Shown here piece after piece: positions 19,157 through 30,002 of a stretch of DNA of 64,000 nt (the stretch's first letter is position 1; every line of letters starts with the position of its first letter). Position numbers and translations under genes: made by a program. The stretch comes from Candidatus Thiodubiliella sp. (GTDB lineage: Bacteria > Pseudomonadota > Gammaproteobacteria > PS1 > Pseudothioglobaceae), in assembly GCA_029237605.1 (NCBI GenBank), contig JAQRGB010000001.1, positions 372,311 through 436,310 of the forward strand. Reading direction: 5' to 3'. The notes under the pieces are model-generated. The model worked only from the letters and a program-made list of their open reading frames with translations. It was not told the origin of the DNA and searched no databases.

Positions 19157-20725
19157 ATGAATGAAGTACAGAAACGTCGCACATTTGCCATTATCTCTCA
19201 CCCTGATGCCGGTAAAACTACGGTTACTGAAAAACTACTTTTATATGCAGGTGCAATTAAAACTGCTGGTAGTGTTAAAGCCAGAAAAACAAACACATAT
19301 GCCACTTCTGACTGGATGGAAATGGAAAAAGAACGCGGTATTTCCATTACTTCATCTATTATGCAGTTTAATTACGACAACCATGTTATTAACCTACTAG
19401 ATACTCCTGGACATGAGGATTTTTCCGAAGATACTTACCGCACATTAACGGCAGTAGATTCTGCATTAATGGTGATTGATGTAGCTAAAGGTGTGGAAGT
19501 GCGCACTGTTAAACTTATGGAAGTTTGTCGTCTACGTGATACCCCTATTCTCACTTTTATCAATAAATTAGATCGCGAAGGTAAGGAGCCAATTGAGTTG
19601 ATGGACGAAATTGAAAAAGTACTAAATATTGAATGTACTCCTATCACTTGGCCAATTGGCATGGGTAAACGTTTTAAGGGTGTAGTGCATTTACTAGAAG
19701 ATAAAGTTTATCTATATGAGGCAGGTAAAAATTCTAAAATTGGCAAGAATATAGTTATCAATGGCGTTGATAACCCAGAGCTTAATATAATATTAGGTGA
19801 TGAGGCTGCGCTTGAAATACATGATGAAATTGAACTTATTCGTGAGACTAGCACACCTTTTGATCTAAAATCATTTTTAGATGGCAAACAAACGCCAGTA
19901 TTTTTTGGGTCAGCTATCTCAAATTTTGGTATTCAGAATTTACTTGACGGCTTTATTGAGTACGCTCCAACGCCAAAAAATAGAAAATCAGATATTCGTG
20001 AAGTTAGACCAAATGAAGCAAAACTCACGGGTTTTGTTTTCAAAATTCAAGCCAACATGAACCATAAACACCATGACCGTCTTGCCTTTATGCGAATAGT
20101 TAGTGGGCAGTACAAAAAAGGCATGAAAGTCTTGCAAGTAGCAACTGGCAAACAAATCAAAATTGCCAATGCGCATACCTTTATGTCACACGAACGCACC
20201 TCAGCAGAGGTAGCTTATGCTGGCGATGTAATTGGCATACATAATCACGGTGGCATTAGCATAGGAGATACCTTTACCCAAGGTGAAAAACTTAATTTTC
20301 AAGGCATCCCAAACTTCGCATCAGAATTATTTTGTCGCGCGGTTTTAAAAAATCCGCTCAAAGCCAAAGCTCTGAAAAAAGGCTTGAATCAACTTTCAGA
20401 AGAAGGAGCAACCCAAGTATTCCGCCCAATAATAAATAACTCACAAATCCTAGGTGCTGTCGGTATTTTGCAATTTGATGTAGTCGCTCATCGCCTAAAA
20501 TATGAGTATAATGTTGATTGTAAATTTGAAAGCATTTCTATTGCTACAGCACGTTGGGTAAATGGCAGTGATAAGGATATTGAGCAACTCAAAGATAAAG
20601 CAGGTAACAATGTCGCAATTGATTCTGCTGGTGTACTCACCTACTTAGCCCCATCTATGGTCAATCTACAACTAACTATCGAACGCCACCCAAATCTTAT
20701 ATTCTCTGCAACACGAGAGCATTAA
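19157..20725 (+). CDS. prfC: Peptide chain release factor 3
   Basis: 522 residues, typical of RF3. GTPase motifs: G1 [13 protein letters not shown] (about 15), G2 region [14 protein letters not shown]3 [14 protein letters not shown] and G4 INKLDRE. The C-terminal part contains the RF3-type [22 protein letters not shown]. It recycles RF1/RF2 from the ribosome after peptide release. It starts on the base after the deaminase stop codon. Confidence 0.96.
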   Translation: MNEVQKRRTFAIISHPDAGKTTVTEKLLLYAGAIKTAGSVKARKTNTYATSDWMEMEKERGISITSSIMQFNYDNHVINLLDTPGHEDFSEDTYRTLTAVDSALMVIDVAKGVEVRTVKLMEVCRLRDTPILTFINKLDREGKEPIELMDEIEKVLNIECTPITWPIGMGKRFKGVVHLLEDKVYLYEAGKNSKIGKNIVINGVDNPELNIILGDEAALEIHDEIELIRETSTPFDLKSFLDGKQTPVFFGSAISNFGIQNLLDGFIEYAPTPKNRKSDIREVRPNEAKLTGFVFKIQANMNHKHHDRLAFMRIVSGQYKKGMKVLQVATGKQIKIANAHTFMSHERTSAEVAYAGDVIGIHNHGGISIGDTFTQGEKLNFQGIPNFASELFCRAVLKNPLKAKALKKGLNQLSEEGATQVFRPIINNSQILGAVGILQFDVVAHRLKYEYNVDCKFESISIATARWVNGSDKDIEQLKDKAGNNVAIDSAGVLTYLAPSMVNLQLTIERHPNLIFSATREH

Positions 20726-21001
20726 AAGTCTTACTAAAAAATATTATAGCACAGCAAATCCTACCCCTAACAGGTAGCGCCACAGCTCATAGATAATTTA
20801 ATTTTTCCATAAATTGCTTTTGGCTCATGCTGTATTTAGCACATTCATAATGCCATTGTCACTTCTTTCAATTGATTTTTAAAAAAATAATATCAAAAAA
20901 GCGATGGAATTGTTGATATTGCATACTATTCAATTATATTCAACCTATCTCAGTATAGTTTGCGTATACAATCAATAATTCTCAATTTTTTAAAAAAATA
21001 A

Positions 21002-22268
21002 ATGTTATCAGAAATTATCTTTGCTGCAGGTTGTTTTTGGAGTGTAGAAAAGGTCTTTAAACAAATACCTGGTGTAGTTGAATTATGACAACCCAAATTA
21101 TTACAAGGTGCTGAAAAATAAAGGCAATGACACGATATCTAACTTCTTAAAATTTATTAAAAAAATCAATTATAGTGATGAAGAATATAAAAATAATAAA
21201 AAATACAATAAAAATATTATCAATCACACTGAAGTAGTTAAAGTTGTTTATGACACAAAGTTAGTTTCTACTGAGTTTCTGATTAAAAACTTCTGGGAAT
21301 TACACGATCCAACCCAAACAAATGGACAAGGAAATGATAAGGGTAATAATTATCGATCAGCCATTTACTGGATGAATGATGAGCAAAAACAATTCGCCAT
21401 AAGCACTAAAAATGAATACCAACAATTATTAAATAAAAAAGGCTTTGGTAAAATTATTACTGAGATAAAGCTTTTAGATAGATTTTGGCAAGCAGAGGAT
21501 TATCATCAAGACTATTTGGCTAAAAACCCAAATGACTACTGTCCTAATAATGAAACATGAGTAAAGTTTACTAATAAATGAATGATTAAAAAAACTCAGT
21601 GATACTTATAATGGGCATTTAAAAAGCCTTATCTTAACGCCTTTAGAAGGTAAAGAAATTATAGTCATTTAGTCCGGTACTTATTGTCCATATTGGATAA
21701 CCTTTAAGCAGAAAGTGTTGAATAACTATAATAGCAGTATCCATATTAGGAGCGTATTCGCACACAACCTTAAAGGCTACAGTATCAAAACCTAGACCTT
21801 TGTCACGCCAAATCGTCTTATTCATTGCAAATAGCGTAGAAAAAACAAGTTTTCAAGGATTATCTATCATCACGAGAATTCTACAAGATTTTAGGGAAAT
21901 TTAAACTGGGTGATTCTAAAGCCTTTAATATTGCTTTTAATAAAGATACCGAAAGTATGTTTTGCAAGCAATACAACATTTTTCAAAGACACGCCTGATG
22001 GTATTTTTATTGACAAACTATCTGGTGTAGCACTATTTAATACCAATGAGTGTTTCAACTCTAAAACGGATGGCTAAGATTAACAAAGCCATTGACGATG
22101 CTATTATTGAAAAACCAGACAATATAGTTATGGCATGAATCGCATTGAAGTCGTCTCAAAAAAGCACTGGTATCCCACTTAGGACATGTATTTAAAGACG
22201 GTCCAAACAATACACACCGTTTCCGCATTAATGCTAATGTATTGGATTTTGTTACTGATAAGAAATAA
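21002..22268 (+). pseudogene. Broken methionine sulfoxide reductase fusion (MsrA - thioredoxin-like - MsrB)
   Basis: The MsrA start MLSEIIFAAGCFWSVEKVF with its catalytic GCFW is followed by a stop at 21086-21088, and MsrA resumes in another frame (21078-21560) with NHTEVVKVVYD, FWELHDPTQTNGQGND and YRSAIY. A thioredoxin-like part follows (21603-21760: LEGKEIIVI-stop-SGTYCPYW, second redox Cys replaced by Trp). Then come MsrB pieces in changing frames (FCKQYNIF, TPDGIFIDKLSGVALFN, LGHVFKDGPNN). The MsrB catalytic Cys motif RFCIN reads RFRIN. Several frameshifts, an in-frame stop and lost active-site residues mark a dead gene for repair of oxidised methionine. Confidence 0.88.
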
Positions 22269-22416
22269 TCTTAATAACTGCAAGATTTATTTATAACCTA
22301 CAATTATAATATTCAGCACAAACTATCTTAGTTCTGTATCACAGAAACAATACTAACAACTAACACTAAAGATCTTTAAATTTATTTATTTTAAATAGTT
22401 TTTCAAATGTTATGCT

Positions 22417-22452
22417 TTATATATAAAAAGTATTTTAACTTTTTATATATAA
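22417..22452. repeat. Perfect 15-bp AT-only-like inverted repeat downstream of gyrA
   Basis: TTATATATAAAAAGT and its exact reverse complement are separated by 6 bases. The repeat lies 68 bases beyond the gyrA stop (minus strand) and beyond the broken msr gene (plus strand), so a bidirectional terminator is plausible, but the arms hold almost no G or C. Confidence 0.5.
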
Positions 22453-22519
22453 TCTTTGATTTCTAGTATTTGTTAAATATCTGCCCTTTTTCTATTATTC
22501 AGTATCACCTTAGGTATTT

Positions 22520-25126
22520 TTAGGTGCTTACACTTAAACCATCATCTTTAGAAATTACCTGAACTTCGCTCTCTTTGCACTCACCTGCTTCATCTTCAGT
22601 TTCGACAATCTTAGCAATAGATACCAACTTCTCTCCTTTAGCAATATTGATAAGTGTCACACCCTGGGTGTTTCGACCAATAATCGATACATCAACAGCT
22701 CTTGTACGAACTAATGTGCCTTTATTAGAAATCAACATCATCTCATCTTCATCGGTAACTTGAATTGCACCGACAACTTTACCATTTCTATTACTAGTCT
22801 TAATAGAAATAACGCCCAATCCGCCACGTGCTTGGGCTCGATATTCATCAATATTAGTTCGCTTGCCATAACCTTTTTCAGTAGTAGTTAGGATTGGACT
22901 TGAGTTATTAACGATGATAGCTGAAACTATTTCATCATCTTTTAACCTCATGCCACGCACACCGATAGCTGTTCTACCAACAGAACGCACATCTGATTCT
23001 CTAAATCTTATTGACTTACCACCTGCTGAAAATAGCATGATATCATTCTCACCAGAAGTAATATCAACGCCTACTAATTTATCTCCATCTCTAAGTTCAA
23101 TGGCAATAATACCTCCTTTTCTTGGACGTGAAAAATTTGTAAGTGAAGTTTTTTTACAAGTGCCACTACTAGTCACCATAAAGACAAATTTTTCATCAAC
23201 GAACTGAGAAACTGGCAATATCGCATTAATAGTTTCATCTTTTTTAAGTGGAAGTAAATTAATAATTGGTTTGCCACGTGATATACGTGATGCCATCGGC
23301 AACTCATAAACTTTGAGCCAATGTACTTTACCTGTGGACGAGAAGCACAGCACGGTATCGTGAGAATTCGCCACAAAAAGTTGATCGACAAAATCTTCGT
23401 CTTTCATCTTCGTTGCAACCTTGCCCTTACCACCGCGACGCTGGGCTCGATAATCACTCAGTGATTGCGCTTTAACATAGCCGCCATGCGACAATGTAAC
23501 CACGCGCTCTTCTTCTGCAATTAGGTCTTCTAAAGTTAAGTCAATTTTATTTTCTATAATTTCAGTAAGTCGTCCATTAGAAAAGTTATCACGGATTTCA
23601 AGTAACTCATCACGAATTACTTGCATTAATTTTTCAGGATTTTGCAAAATATCTAATAAATATTTAATTGTTTCTAATAATTCATTGAATTCATCAAAAA
23701 TTTTATCTTTTTCTAAACCTGTTAAACGATGAAGCTTCAAGTCAAGAATTGCTTGCGCTTGTTTCTGCGATAGTTGGTAATCACCAGATTGTTGCAAGCC
23801 AAGCTCAACTGGTAAATCTTCTGGCTTGAATAATGACATATCACGCTCACCAATCAAGTCTTTAATTACGCCACCCTGCCAAGTTTTAGCAACTAGTTGC
23901 TCTTTTGCTTCAGTTGGGTTTGATGCAGCCTTAATCATTTCAATGATTTTATCAATATTATTTAATGCAACTGACAAACCTTCTAATATATGAGCGCGAT
24001 TTCTTGCCTTATTAAGCTCAAATATAGAACGACGAATAACCACATCACGACGATGTGCAATAAAGGCATCTAATATACCTTTGAGCGTCATTAATTTAGG
24101 CATTCCTTTGTCAATTACCACCATATTAATACCAAATACAGTTTGCATCTCAGTTAACTTGTAAAGGTTATTAAGCATAACTTCTGGTACTTCGCCACGC
24201 CTAAGTTCAACCACCATACGCATACCATCTTTATCAGATTCGTCTCTTAAGCCTGTAATACCATCAATTTTTTTATCTTTAACTAATTCAGCAATTTTAG
24301 TAATTAACTTGGCTTTATTTACTTGATACGGTAATTCTGTCACTACAATACTTTGCTTATCTTCACCTTCAATATGAGAAACTGCACGTAAATAAATCTT
24401 ACCCTTGCCTGTTTCATATGCTTGGCGAATACCATCTGCACCATTAATAATACCCGCTGTTGGAAAATCAGGGCCTGGTATCAGCGTCAATAGATCGCCA
24501 ATCGTTACTGTATCTTTGTCAATAATTGCCAAACAAGCATTGACGACCTCAGCTAAATTATGTGGTGGAATATTTGTTGCCATACCAACTGCAATACCTG
24601 AAGAGCCATTAACTAATAAATTAGGAACACGCGTTGGCAAAACGCTTGGCTCTGATTCTGAGCCATCATAATTGTCAATAAAATCAACAGTTTGTTTGTC
24701 TAAATCGCGCAATAATTCATGCGAAATTTTCGCCATACGGATTTCCGTATAACGCATAGCTGCCGCTCTATCTCCATCAACAGAGCCAAAATTACCCTGA
24801 CCATCAATTAAAATACTACGCATTGAAAATGGTTGCGCCATACGAACGATAGTATCGTATACAGCAGTATCTCCATGTGGATGATACTTACCAATCACAT
24901 CTCCAACAATACGCGCTGATTTTTTATAGGATTTATTATAGTCATTACCCAAAACATCCATAGCATAAAGCACACGACGATGCACTGGCTTTAAGCCGTC
25001 TCGCACATCAGGCAAAGCACGGCCAACAATGACACTCATTGCATATTCTAAATAAGAATTTCTCATCTCATTTTCAATAGTAACTACAGGAAAATTAGAC
25101 GTGAACTTTTCAGTATTTTCAGACAT
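22520..25126 (-). CDS. gyrA: DNA gyrase subunit A
   Basis: 868 residues. The cleavage Tyr lies at 126 in [10 protein letters not shown]. The quinolone region reads [10 protein letters not shown], with Thr87 where E. coli has Ser83 and Asp91 at the Asp87 position. The GyrA box needed for DNA wrapping is visible as QRRGGKGK (near residue 562), which separates it from ParC. The C-terminal pinwheel has the usual degenerate repeats. With GyrB (not in the window) it introduces negative supercoils. Confidence 0.97.
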   Translation of the reverse strand: MSENTEKFTSNFPVVTIENEMRNSYLEYAMSVIVGRALPDVRDGLKPVHRRVLYAMDVLGNDYNKSYKKSARIVGDVIGKYHPHGDTAVYDTIVRMAQPFSMRSILIDGQGNFGSVDGDRAAAMRYTEIRMAKISHELLRDLDKQTVDFIDNYDGSESEPSVLPTRVPNLLVNGSSGIAVGMATNIPPHNLAEVVNACLAIIDKDTVTIGDLLTLIPGPDFPTAGIINGADGIRQAYETGKGKIYLRAVSHIEGEDKQSIVVTELPYQVNKAKLITKIAELVKDKKIDGITGLRDESDKDGMRMVVELRRGEVPEVMLNNLYKLTEMQTVFGINMVVIDKGMPKLMTLKGILDAFIAHRRDVVIRRSIFELNKARNRAHILEGLSVALNNIDKIIEMIKAASNPTEAKEQLVAKTWQGGVIKDLIGERDMSLFKPEDLPVELGLQQSGDYQLSQKQAQAILDLKLHRLTGLEKDKIFDEFNELLETIKYLLDILQNPEKLMQVIRDELLEIRDNFSNGRLTEIIENKIDLTLEDLIAEEERVVTLSHGGYVKAQSLSDYRAQRRGGKGKVATKMKDEDFVDQLFVANSHDTVLCFSSTGKVHWLKVYELPMASRISRGKPIINLLPLKKDETINAILPVSQFVDEKFVFMVTSSGTCKKTSLTNFSRPRKGGIIAIELRDGDKLVGVDITSGENDIMLFSAGGKSIRFRESDVRSVGRTAIGVRGMRLKDDEIVSAIIVNNSSPILTTTEKGYGKRTNIDEYRAQARGGLGVISIKTSNRNGKVVGAIQVTDEDEMMLISNKGTLVRTRAVDVSIIGRNTQGVTLINIAKGEKLVSIAKIVETEDEAGECKESEVQVISKDDGLSVST

Positions 25127-25136
25127 ATAAAAAAAT

Positions 25137-25156
25137 ATTTTATTTTATTTTATTTT
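25137..25156. repeat. Short tandem repeat in the gyrA leader
   Basis: Four consecutive ATTTT units lie 11 to 30 bases upstream of the gyrA start codon. Slippage here would change the spacing of upstream signals, but an AT-rich leader can produce such runs by chance. Confidence 0.5.
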
Positions 25157-25238
25157 ATACTAAAGACATTAAATAAACAACTAAAATTATCAAATAGTTT
25201 ATGGAAAAAAACTATTAAAAATCAATAATTTATAAAAT

Positions 25239-26306
25239 CTATAGATTTCTTTTCTGGATAGATTTTGATAATGTTTTTAATAATTTTTCAGTGTCATTCC
25301 AACCGATACAACCATCGGTAATGCTAACGCCGTGCTCAAGTAAATTTAACGGCCCAACTGACTGACTACCTTCATTAATGTGTGACTCAATCATCACCCC
25401 AAAAATCTGCTCAGAACCTGCGCTAATTTGCTTAGCAATATTATCACCAACTTTAATTTGATTTTTAAATTTATTTTTGCTATTGGCGTGTGAAAAATCT
25501 ACCATTAACTTATCAGGCAATCCTAAATCAGCAAGTTGTTTAGCGATTACTTGTACACTATTACTATCATAATTAGTTTTATCTTTGCCACCACGCAAAA
25601 TAATATGGCAATTTGGATTGCCAGAAGTTGTATATCGATTAATCATACCTTTTTTATTAATTGACCAAAACATATGTGGATTATTAGCAGAAATAACCGC
25701 ATCTATCGCCACTTGAGCACCTCCATCTGTACCATTTTTAAAACCAACAGGGCAAGATAAACCTGATGCTAATTCACGATGTGTTTGACTTTCAGTAGTA
25801 CGCGCACCTATTGCACCCCATGAAATCAAATCAGAAATATACTGCGGGGTAATTAGATCTAAGTACTCAGTTGCAGTTGGTAAGCGTTTTTTAGCTAAAT
25901 CTAGTAATAAACTACGCGCTAAATCAAAGCCTTTTTCCATATTAAAACTGCTATTTAAATCAGGGTCATAAATTAAACCTTTCCAACCAATAGTTGTACG
26001 TGGCTTTTCAAAATATACGCGCATAACAATAAATAAATCATCTTTTAACTTATCACGTAAATTTATTAACTTATCGGCATATTCCACCGCTACTTTGTGA
26101 TCATGAATAGAACAAGGACCAACAATAACAAGTAACCGCTTGTCTTTGCCTTTGATAATATTTGCAATAGTTTTTCTAGTATCAACAATAAAATCAGACT
26201 CTAATTTTTTTACCTCGTGTCGCTTAATATACACCATCGGTGGCGTAATAGACTCCGCCTTAGTAATACGAATATTGCTAATTTTTTGTAGTATTTTTTT
26301 TAGCAT
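25239..26306 (-). CDS. 3-deoxy-7-phosphoheptulonate (DAHP) synthase, type I
   Basis: 355 residues, the size of E. coli AroF/G/H. Signature parts include LLVIVGPCSIHD (about 58-69), MRVYFEKPRTTIGWKG, GARTTESQTHRELASGLSCPVGFKNGTDG and MVDFSHANSKN. It condenses PEP and erythrose-4-phosphate in the first step of aromatic amino acid synthesis. I cannot assign the feedback type (Phe, Tyr or Trp). It is on the same strand as gyrA but 112 bases away. Confidence 0.94.
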   Translation of the reverse strand: MLKKILQKISNIRITKAESITPPMVYIKRHEVKKLESDFIVDTRKTIANIIKGKDKRLLVIVGPCSIHDHKVAVEYADKLINLRDKLKDDLFIVMRVYFEKPRTTIGWKGLIYDPDLNSSFNMEKGFDLARSLLLDLAKKRLPTATEYLDLITPQYISDLISWGAIGARTTESQTHRELASGLSCPVGFKNGTDGGAQVAIDAVISANNPHMFWSINKKGMINRYTTSGNPNCHIILRGGKDKTNYDSNSVQVIAKQLADLGLPDKLMVDFSHANSKNKFKNQIKVGDNIAKQISAGSEQIFGVMIESHINEGSQSVGPLNLLEHGVSITDGCIGWNDTEKLLKTLSKSIQKRNL

Positions 26307-26452
26307 TATATTTTTGTGTAATTATAGATAATTAATAAAATGCTAGATTTTACTTTCCTAGATGAATGTTGTATATCATTGACTAAATTAACAATTTTAT
26401 AAAATTGGTAAAAAATGATATTTTGATAGATGTTCATAATTGCACCAAGATC

Positions 26453-27247
26453 TCAATATTTATTATTTTCAATTAAAGCATATGCAGAATGATTATGAAT
26501 TGACTCGAAATTCTCCGCTTCTAAGCAATAATAATCAATATTATCATTAATATTTAAGTCAACTGCAATATCGCGTACCAAATCCTCGACAAATGCAGGA
26601 TTATCATACGCCTTTTCTGTAACAACTTTTTCATCATCACGCTTTAAAATAGCATACAACTCACATGATGCTTTTTTCTCAGCTAATTCAATCAAATCTT
26701 CTAAATACAAAACTTTACCTTTAGCAACTCTTGCTTTAATAGTGATATGTGAGCGCTGATTGTGCGCACCATATTTAGAAATACCTTTTGAACACGGACA
26801 GAGGCTGGTGACTGGCACTACAACTTTCATCATTACTTCTAATATTCCTTGATTCAAATTGCCATATAAAGTAACATTATAATCCATCATAGATTCCACA
26901 CCTGAAGATGGTGCTTTTTTTTTGCGAAAAAAAGGAAAATCCAAAGTAATATAAGCTGTATCAGACTCTAATTTTTTACAAACTTTATCAAAAATTCTAT
27001 CAAAATTACTAGTGTTAAATTCACACGGACCATCGTTCAGTATTTCAATAAAACGTGACATGTGTGTACCTTTAACATATTCTGGCAATGTTACTGCCAT
27101 GGTAAAGTTACCGATCGTTGAATTTTTATTGCCATCACGATCAATAAAAATAATTGGATGCGAAATATCTTTGACGCCTACTTTATCAATAATTATTTGA
27201 CGTGTATCCACATTATTTTGTATATCAGGCAAACTGCATTTATTCAT
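26453..27247 (-). CDS. folE2: GTP cyclohydrolase FolE2 (type IB)
   Basis: 264 residues. FolE2 features are visible: an N-terminal KVGVKDISHPI segment, GTHMSRFIE, the metal-site Cys in VTSLCPCSKGISKYGAHNQRS, and the C-terminal NHSAYALIE. It converts GTP to 7,8-dihydroneopterin triphosphate and can use metals other than zinc. It lies 15 bases downstream of queD on the same strand, so its product may serve queuosine as well as folate. Confidence 0.94.
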   Translation of the reverse strand: MNKCSLPDIQNNVDTRQIIIDKVGVKDISHPIIFIDRDGNKNSTIGNFTMAVTLPEYVKGTHMSRFIEILNDGPCEFNTSNFDRIFDKVCKKLESDTAYITLDFPFFRKKKAPSSGVESMMDYNVTLYGNLNQGILEVMMKVVVPVTSLCPCSKGISKYGAHNQRSHITIKARVAKGKVLYLEDLIELAEKKASCELYAILKRDDEKVVTEKAYDNPAFVEDLVRDIAVDLNINDNIDYYCLEAENFESIHNHSAYALIENNKY

Positions 27248-27262
27248 AATATAAGCACTCCA

Positions 27263-27631
27263 TTATTCTGAATAAGCAACAGATGACCGAGGTGTTTCCC
27301 AAATAATCACTTCACAAACGCGAACATCTTGATTATCAATTAGCGTGCTCACCTCTTGATAAAAATATTTTGCAATATTTTCAGCAGTTGGATTCAACTC
27401 ATCAAAAGGTGTGATTTCATTCAAATATTGATGATCTACTCTCTTAATAACTTTTTTTGTTTGCTCCTTAATCGAGCTAAAATCAATTGCAATACCTGTA
27501 GCATCAAGCACTTTAGACTCAATTGATACTTCAACCTGCCAATTATGGCCATGCAGGCGTGAACAATCACCGGAATAATTTCTTAGGGAGTGCGCTGAAG
27601 CAAAATCTGTAACAATTTTTAAGACGAACAT
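27263..27631 (-). CDS. queD: 6-carboxy-5,6,7,8-tetrahydropterin synthase QueD
   Basis: 122 residues, a one-domain PTPS/QueD protein. The zinc and catalytic site reads GDCSRLHGHNWQVEVSI (Cys nucleophile and His ligands), with an upstream His in FASAHSL, and the C-terminus has CEVIIWETPRSSVAY. It makes the carboxy-tetrahydropterin precursor of queuosine. It lies directly upstream of folE2, whose product it uses. Confidence 0.93.
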   Translation of the reverse strand: MFVLKIVTDFASAHSLRNYSGDCSRLHGHNWQVEVSIESKVLDATGIAIDFSSIKEQTKKVIKRVDHQYLNEITPFDELNPTAENIAKYFYQEVSTLIDNQDVRVCEVIIWETPRSSVAYSE

Positions 27632-27729
27632 AACTAATTCGGAAAAACTGGAAAAATATTATTATACCAATATTTAAAGTGTTATCTTTTAAATTACTAT
27701 ATTTAAAATTGCTGATGGTGTTTTGCTAC

Positions 27730-29967
27730 TTAATCAATAGCTTCAATTTTAGATGGGTTTTGATAACCTCTTGGCAATAAACTACCACGCCTTGCACGTG
27801 CACCCATGTAGTTGATTAAATCAAAGAATTTAATACTCAGATGGCGCTTTCCTGCGGTTACTTTTAAGTTTTGTTTGTCCAATAATACACAGATACTAAT
27901 AACAAATTCTTTGCCGGATTTCATATCTTTTAACGGTATTTGAATTAGTTTGTTACCCTTACCTTTTGATAATACTGGTAATTCAGACACCGGAAATATC
28001 AATAATCTACCACTATTAGTAGCAACGGCAACAAACTGTTTTTCTAAATCATCTACCTTAACAATTTTCATAACTTTAGAAGTGCTTGACAATGACAATG
28101 AAGATTTACCTGCTTTTTTCTTTGAAAATAAATCACCAATGGTAGTAATAAAGCCATAACCAACATTTGATGTAAGTAAGATATTTTGATCATCATCGCC
28201 CATCACCACATCAACAAATTTAGCATCTGCTGGTGGTGTGAGTTTTCCTGTAAGAGGTTCACCCTGCCCTCTTGCACTTGGTAGTGAGTTAGCAGTTAGC
28301 GCATAAGAACGTCCTGTTGAATCTAAGAAGATTACGCTCTTATTACTCCGACCTTTAGCACTGGTTAGATAATTATCACCAGACTTAAAATTCAAGGTGG
28401 TTGGATCGATATCATGCCCTTTAGCACTACGCACCCAGCCATTGTCACTCAGCACCACTGTTACATTTTCAACAGGTACTAAATCATCTTCATTAAAGGC
28501 TTGTGCTTGTACGATATTTGAATTAATACTTGAGCGCCTATCATCATCAAAATCTTCAATGATGGCTTTAAGCTCTTTCTTAATATAAGTTTTTAGACGT
28601 GCGTCACTTGACAGTAGTAATTCTAATTTTTCTTTTTCTTTTGCTAATTCTTTTTGCTCATCTTGAATTCTTATCTCTTCTAGTTTAGCAAGATGGCGAA
28701 GTTTTAACTCTAAAATTGCTTCAGCCTGTATTTCGCTAAGATTAAATTGTGACATTAATACCGGCTTTGGCTTATCTTGAGTGCGGATGATCGCAATCAC
28801 TTCTTCAATATTTAAAAACGCAATCAGTAAACCATCTAAGATATGTAAACGCGCCAAAATTTTATCAAGTCGGTAATTTAGACGATTGGTAACAACTTGT
28901 ATGCGATAAGTTAGCCATTCTTTAATTATTGGAATAAGTGGCTTAACCTGTGGCTTGCCATCCAGACCAATTACATTCATATTAACACGATAATTTTTCT
29001 CTAAATCAGTAGTAGCAAATAAGTGCAACATTAATGTATCTATATCCACACGATTTGATCTTGGTACAATAACAATACGTGTTGTATTTTTATGATCAGA
29101 TTCATCACGAATATCTTCAACTAATGGTAATTTTTTCTTACGCATTTGGTCAGCAATTTGTGTGATAATTTTAGAGCCAGAAGTTTGGAAAGGCAGTGCC
29201 TCAATAACAATATTACCTTTTTCTTTTTGATAAGTGGCACGCATTTTGACCGAGCCACTCCCTGTGTTATAAATTTGTTTAATGTCTGCTTTACTCGACA
29301 CAATATAAGCATCTGTTGGATAATCAGGCGCTGGCAAAATCTCCATAATACTATCTAAATCAGTAGCAGGTTGATTTAATAATTGAATACAGGCAGATAC
29401 TACTTCTCTCAAATTATGTGGTGGCACATCTGTTGCCATGCCAACAGCAATACCTGAAGTACCATTAAGCAATAAATTAGGTATTTGTGCTGGTAAGTTC
29501 TCAGGCTCTTGTAATGACCCATCAAAATTATCCGTCCAATTAACCGTGCCTTGATTTATTTCACCAAGTAATAAATCTGCATAACGAGAAAGCTTACTCT
29601 CAGTATAACGCATTGCTGCAAACGATTTAGGGTCGTCCGGAGCACCCCAATTTCCTTGCCCGTCAATAAATGGATAACGATAAGAGAAAGGTTGCGCCAT
29701 TAGCACCATCGCTTCATAGCAAGCACTATCGCCATGTGGATGAAATTTACCTAAAACATCGCCCACAGTGCGAGCAGATTTTTTAAATTTTGCGCTAGAT
29801 TTAAGCCCCAATTCACTCATCGCATAGATAATACGACGCTGAACAGGTTTTAATCCATCACCTATAAATGGCAACGCACGGTCAAGAATGACATACATAG
29901 AATAATCAAGGTAGGCATTCTCACTAAATTGCGCGACGCTTTGTTGCTCAAGACTTATTTGACTCAT
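27730..29967 (-). CDS. parC: DNA topoisomerase IV subunit A
   Basis: 745 residues, shorter than GyrA, with the ParC-type [23 protein letters not shown] around the cleavage Tyr and no GyrA box. The quinolone region [11 protein letters not shown] keeps the usual Ser. The shorter C-terminal domain ends in [15 protein letters not shown]. With ParE it separates linked daughter chromosomes. gyrA lies only 2.6 kb further on the same strand, with no B subunit gene between them. Confidence 0.96.
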   Translation of the reverse strand: MSQISLEQQSVAQFSENAYLDYSMYVILDRALPFIGDGLKPVQRRIIYAMSELGLKSSAKFKKSARTVGDVLGKFHPHGDSACYEAMVLMAQPFSYRYPFIDGQGNWGAPDDPKSFAAMRYTESKLSRYADLLLGEINQGTVNWTDNFDGSLQEPENLPAQIPNLLLNGTSGIAVGMATDVPPHNLREVVSACIQLLNQPATDLDSIMEILPAPDYPTDAYIVSSKADIKQIYNTGSGSVKMRATYQKEKGNIVIEALPFQTSGSKIITQIADQMRKKKLPLVEDIRDESDHKNTTRIVIVPRSNRVDIDTLMLHLFATTDLEKNYRVNMNVIGLDGKPQVKPLIPIIKEWLTYRIQVVTNRLNYRLDKILARLHILDGLLIAFLNIEEVIAIIRTQDKPKPVLMSQFNLSEIQAEAILELKLRHLAKLEEIRIQDEQKELAKEKEKLELLLSSDARLKTYIKKELKAIIEDFDDDRRSSINSNIVQAQAFNEDDLVPVENVTVVLSDNGWVRSAKGHDIDPTTLNFKSGDNYLTSAKGRSNKSVIFLDSTGRSYALTANSLPSARGQGEPLTGKLTPPADAKFVDVVMGDDDQNILLTSNVGYGFITTIGDLFSKKKAGKSSLSLSSTSKVMKIVKVDDLEKQFVAVATNSGRLLIFPVSELPVLSKGKGNKLIQIPLKDMKSGKEFVISICVLLDKQNLKVTAGKRHLSIKFFDLINYMGARARRGSLLPRGYQNPSKIEAID

Positions 29968-30002
29968 TTTTCCTCTATAAAAAACATAAAGTTAGAATTA
30001 TT

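Noticed and set aside
25137..25156. ATTTT repeats as a phase-variation switch for gyrA
   Set aside because: Only four units in an AT-rich leader, and gyrA is essential, so on/off switching is implausible; kept only as a repeat.
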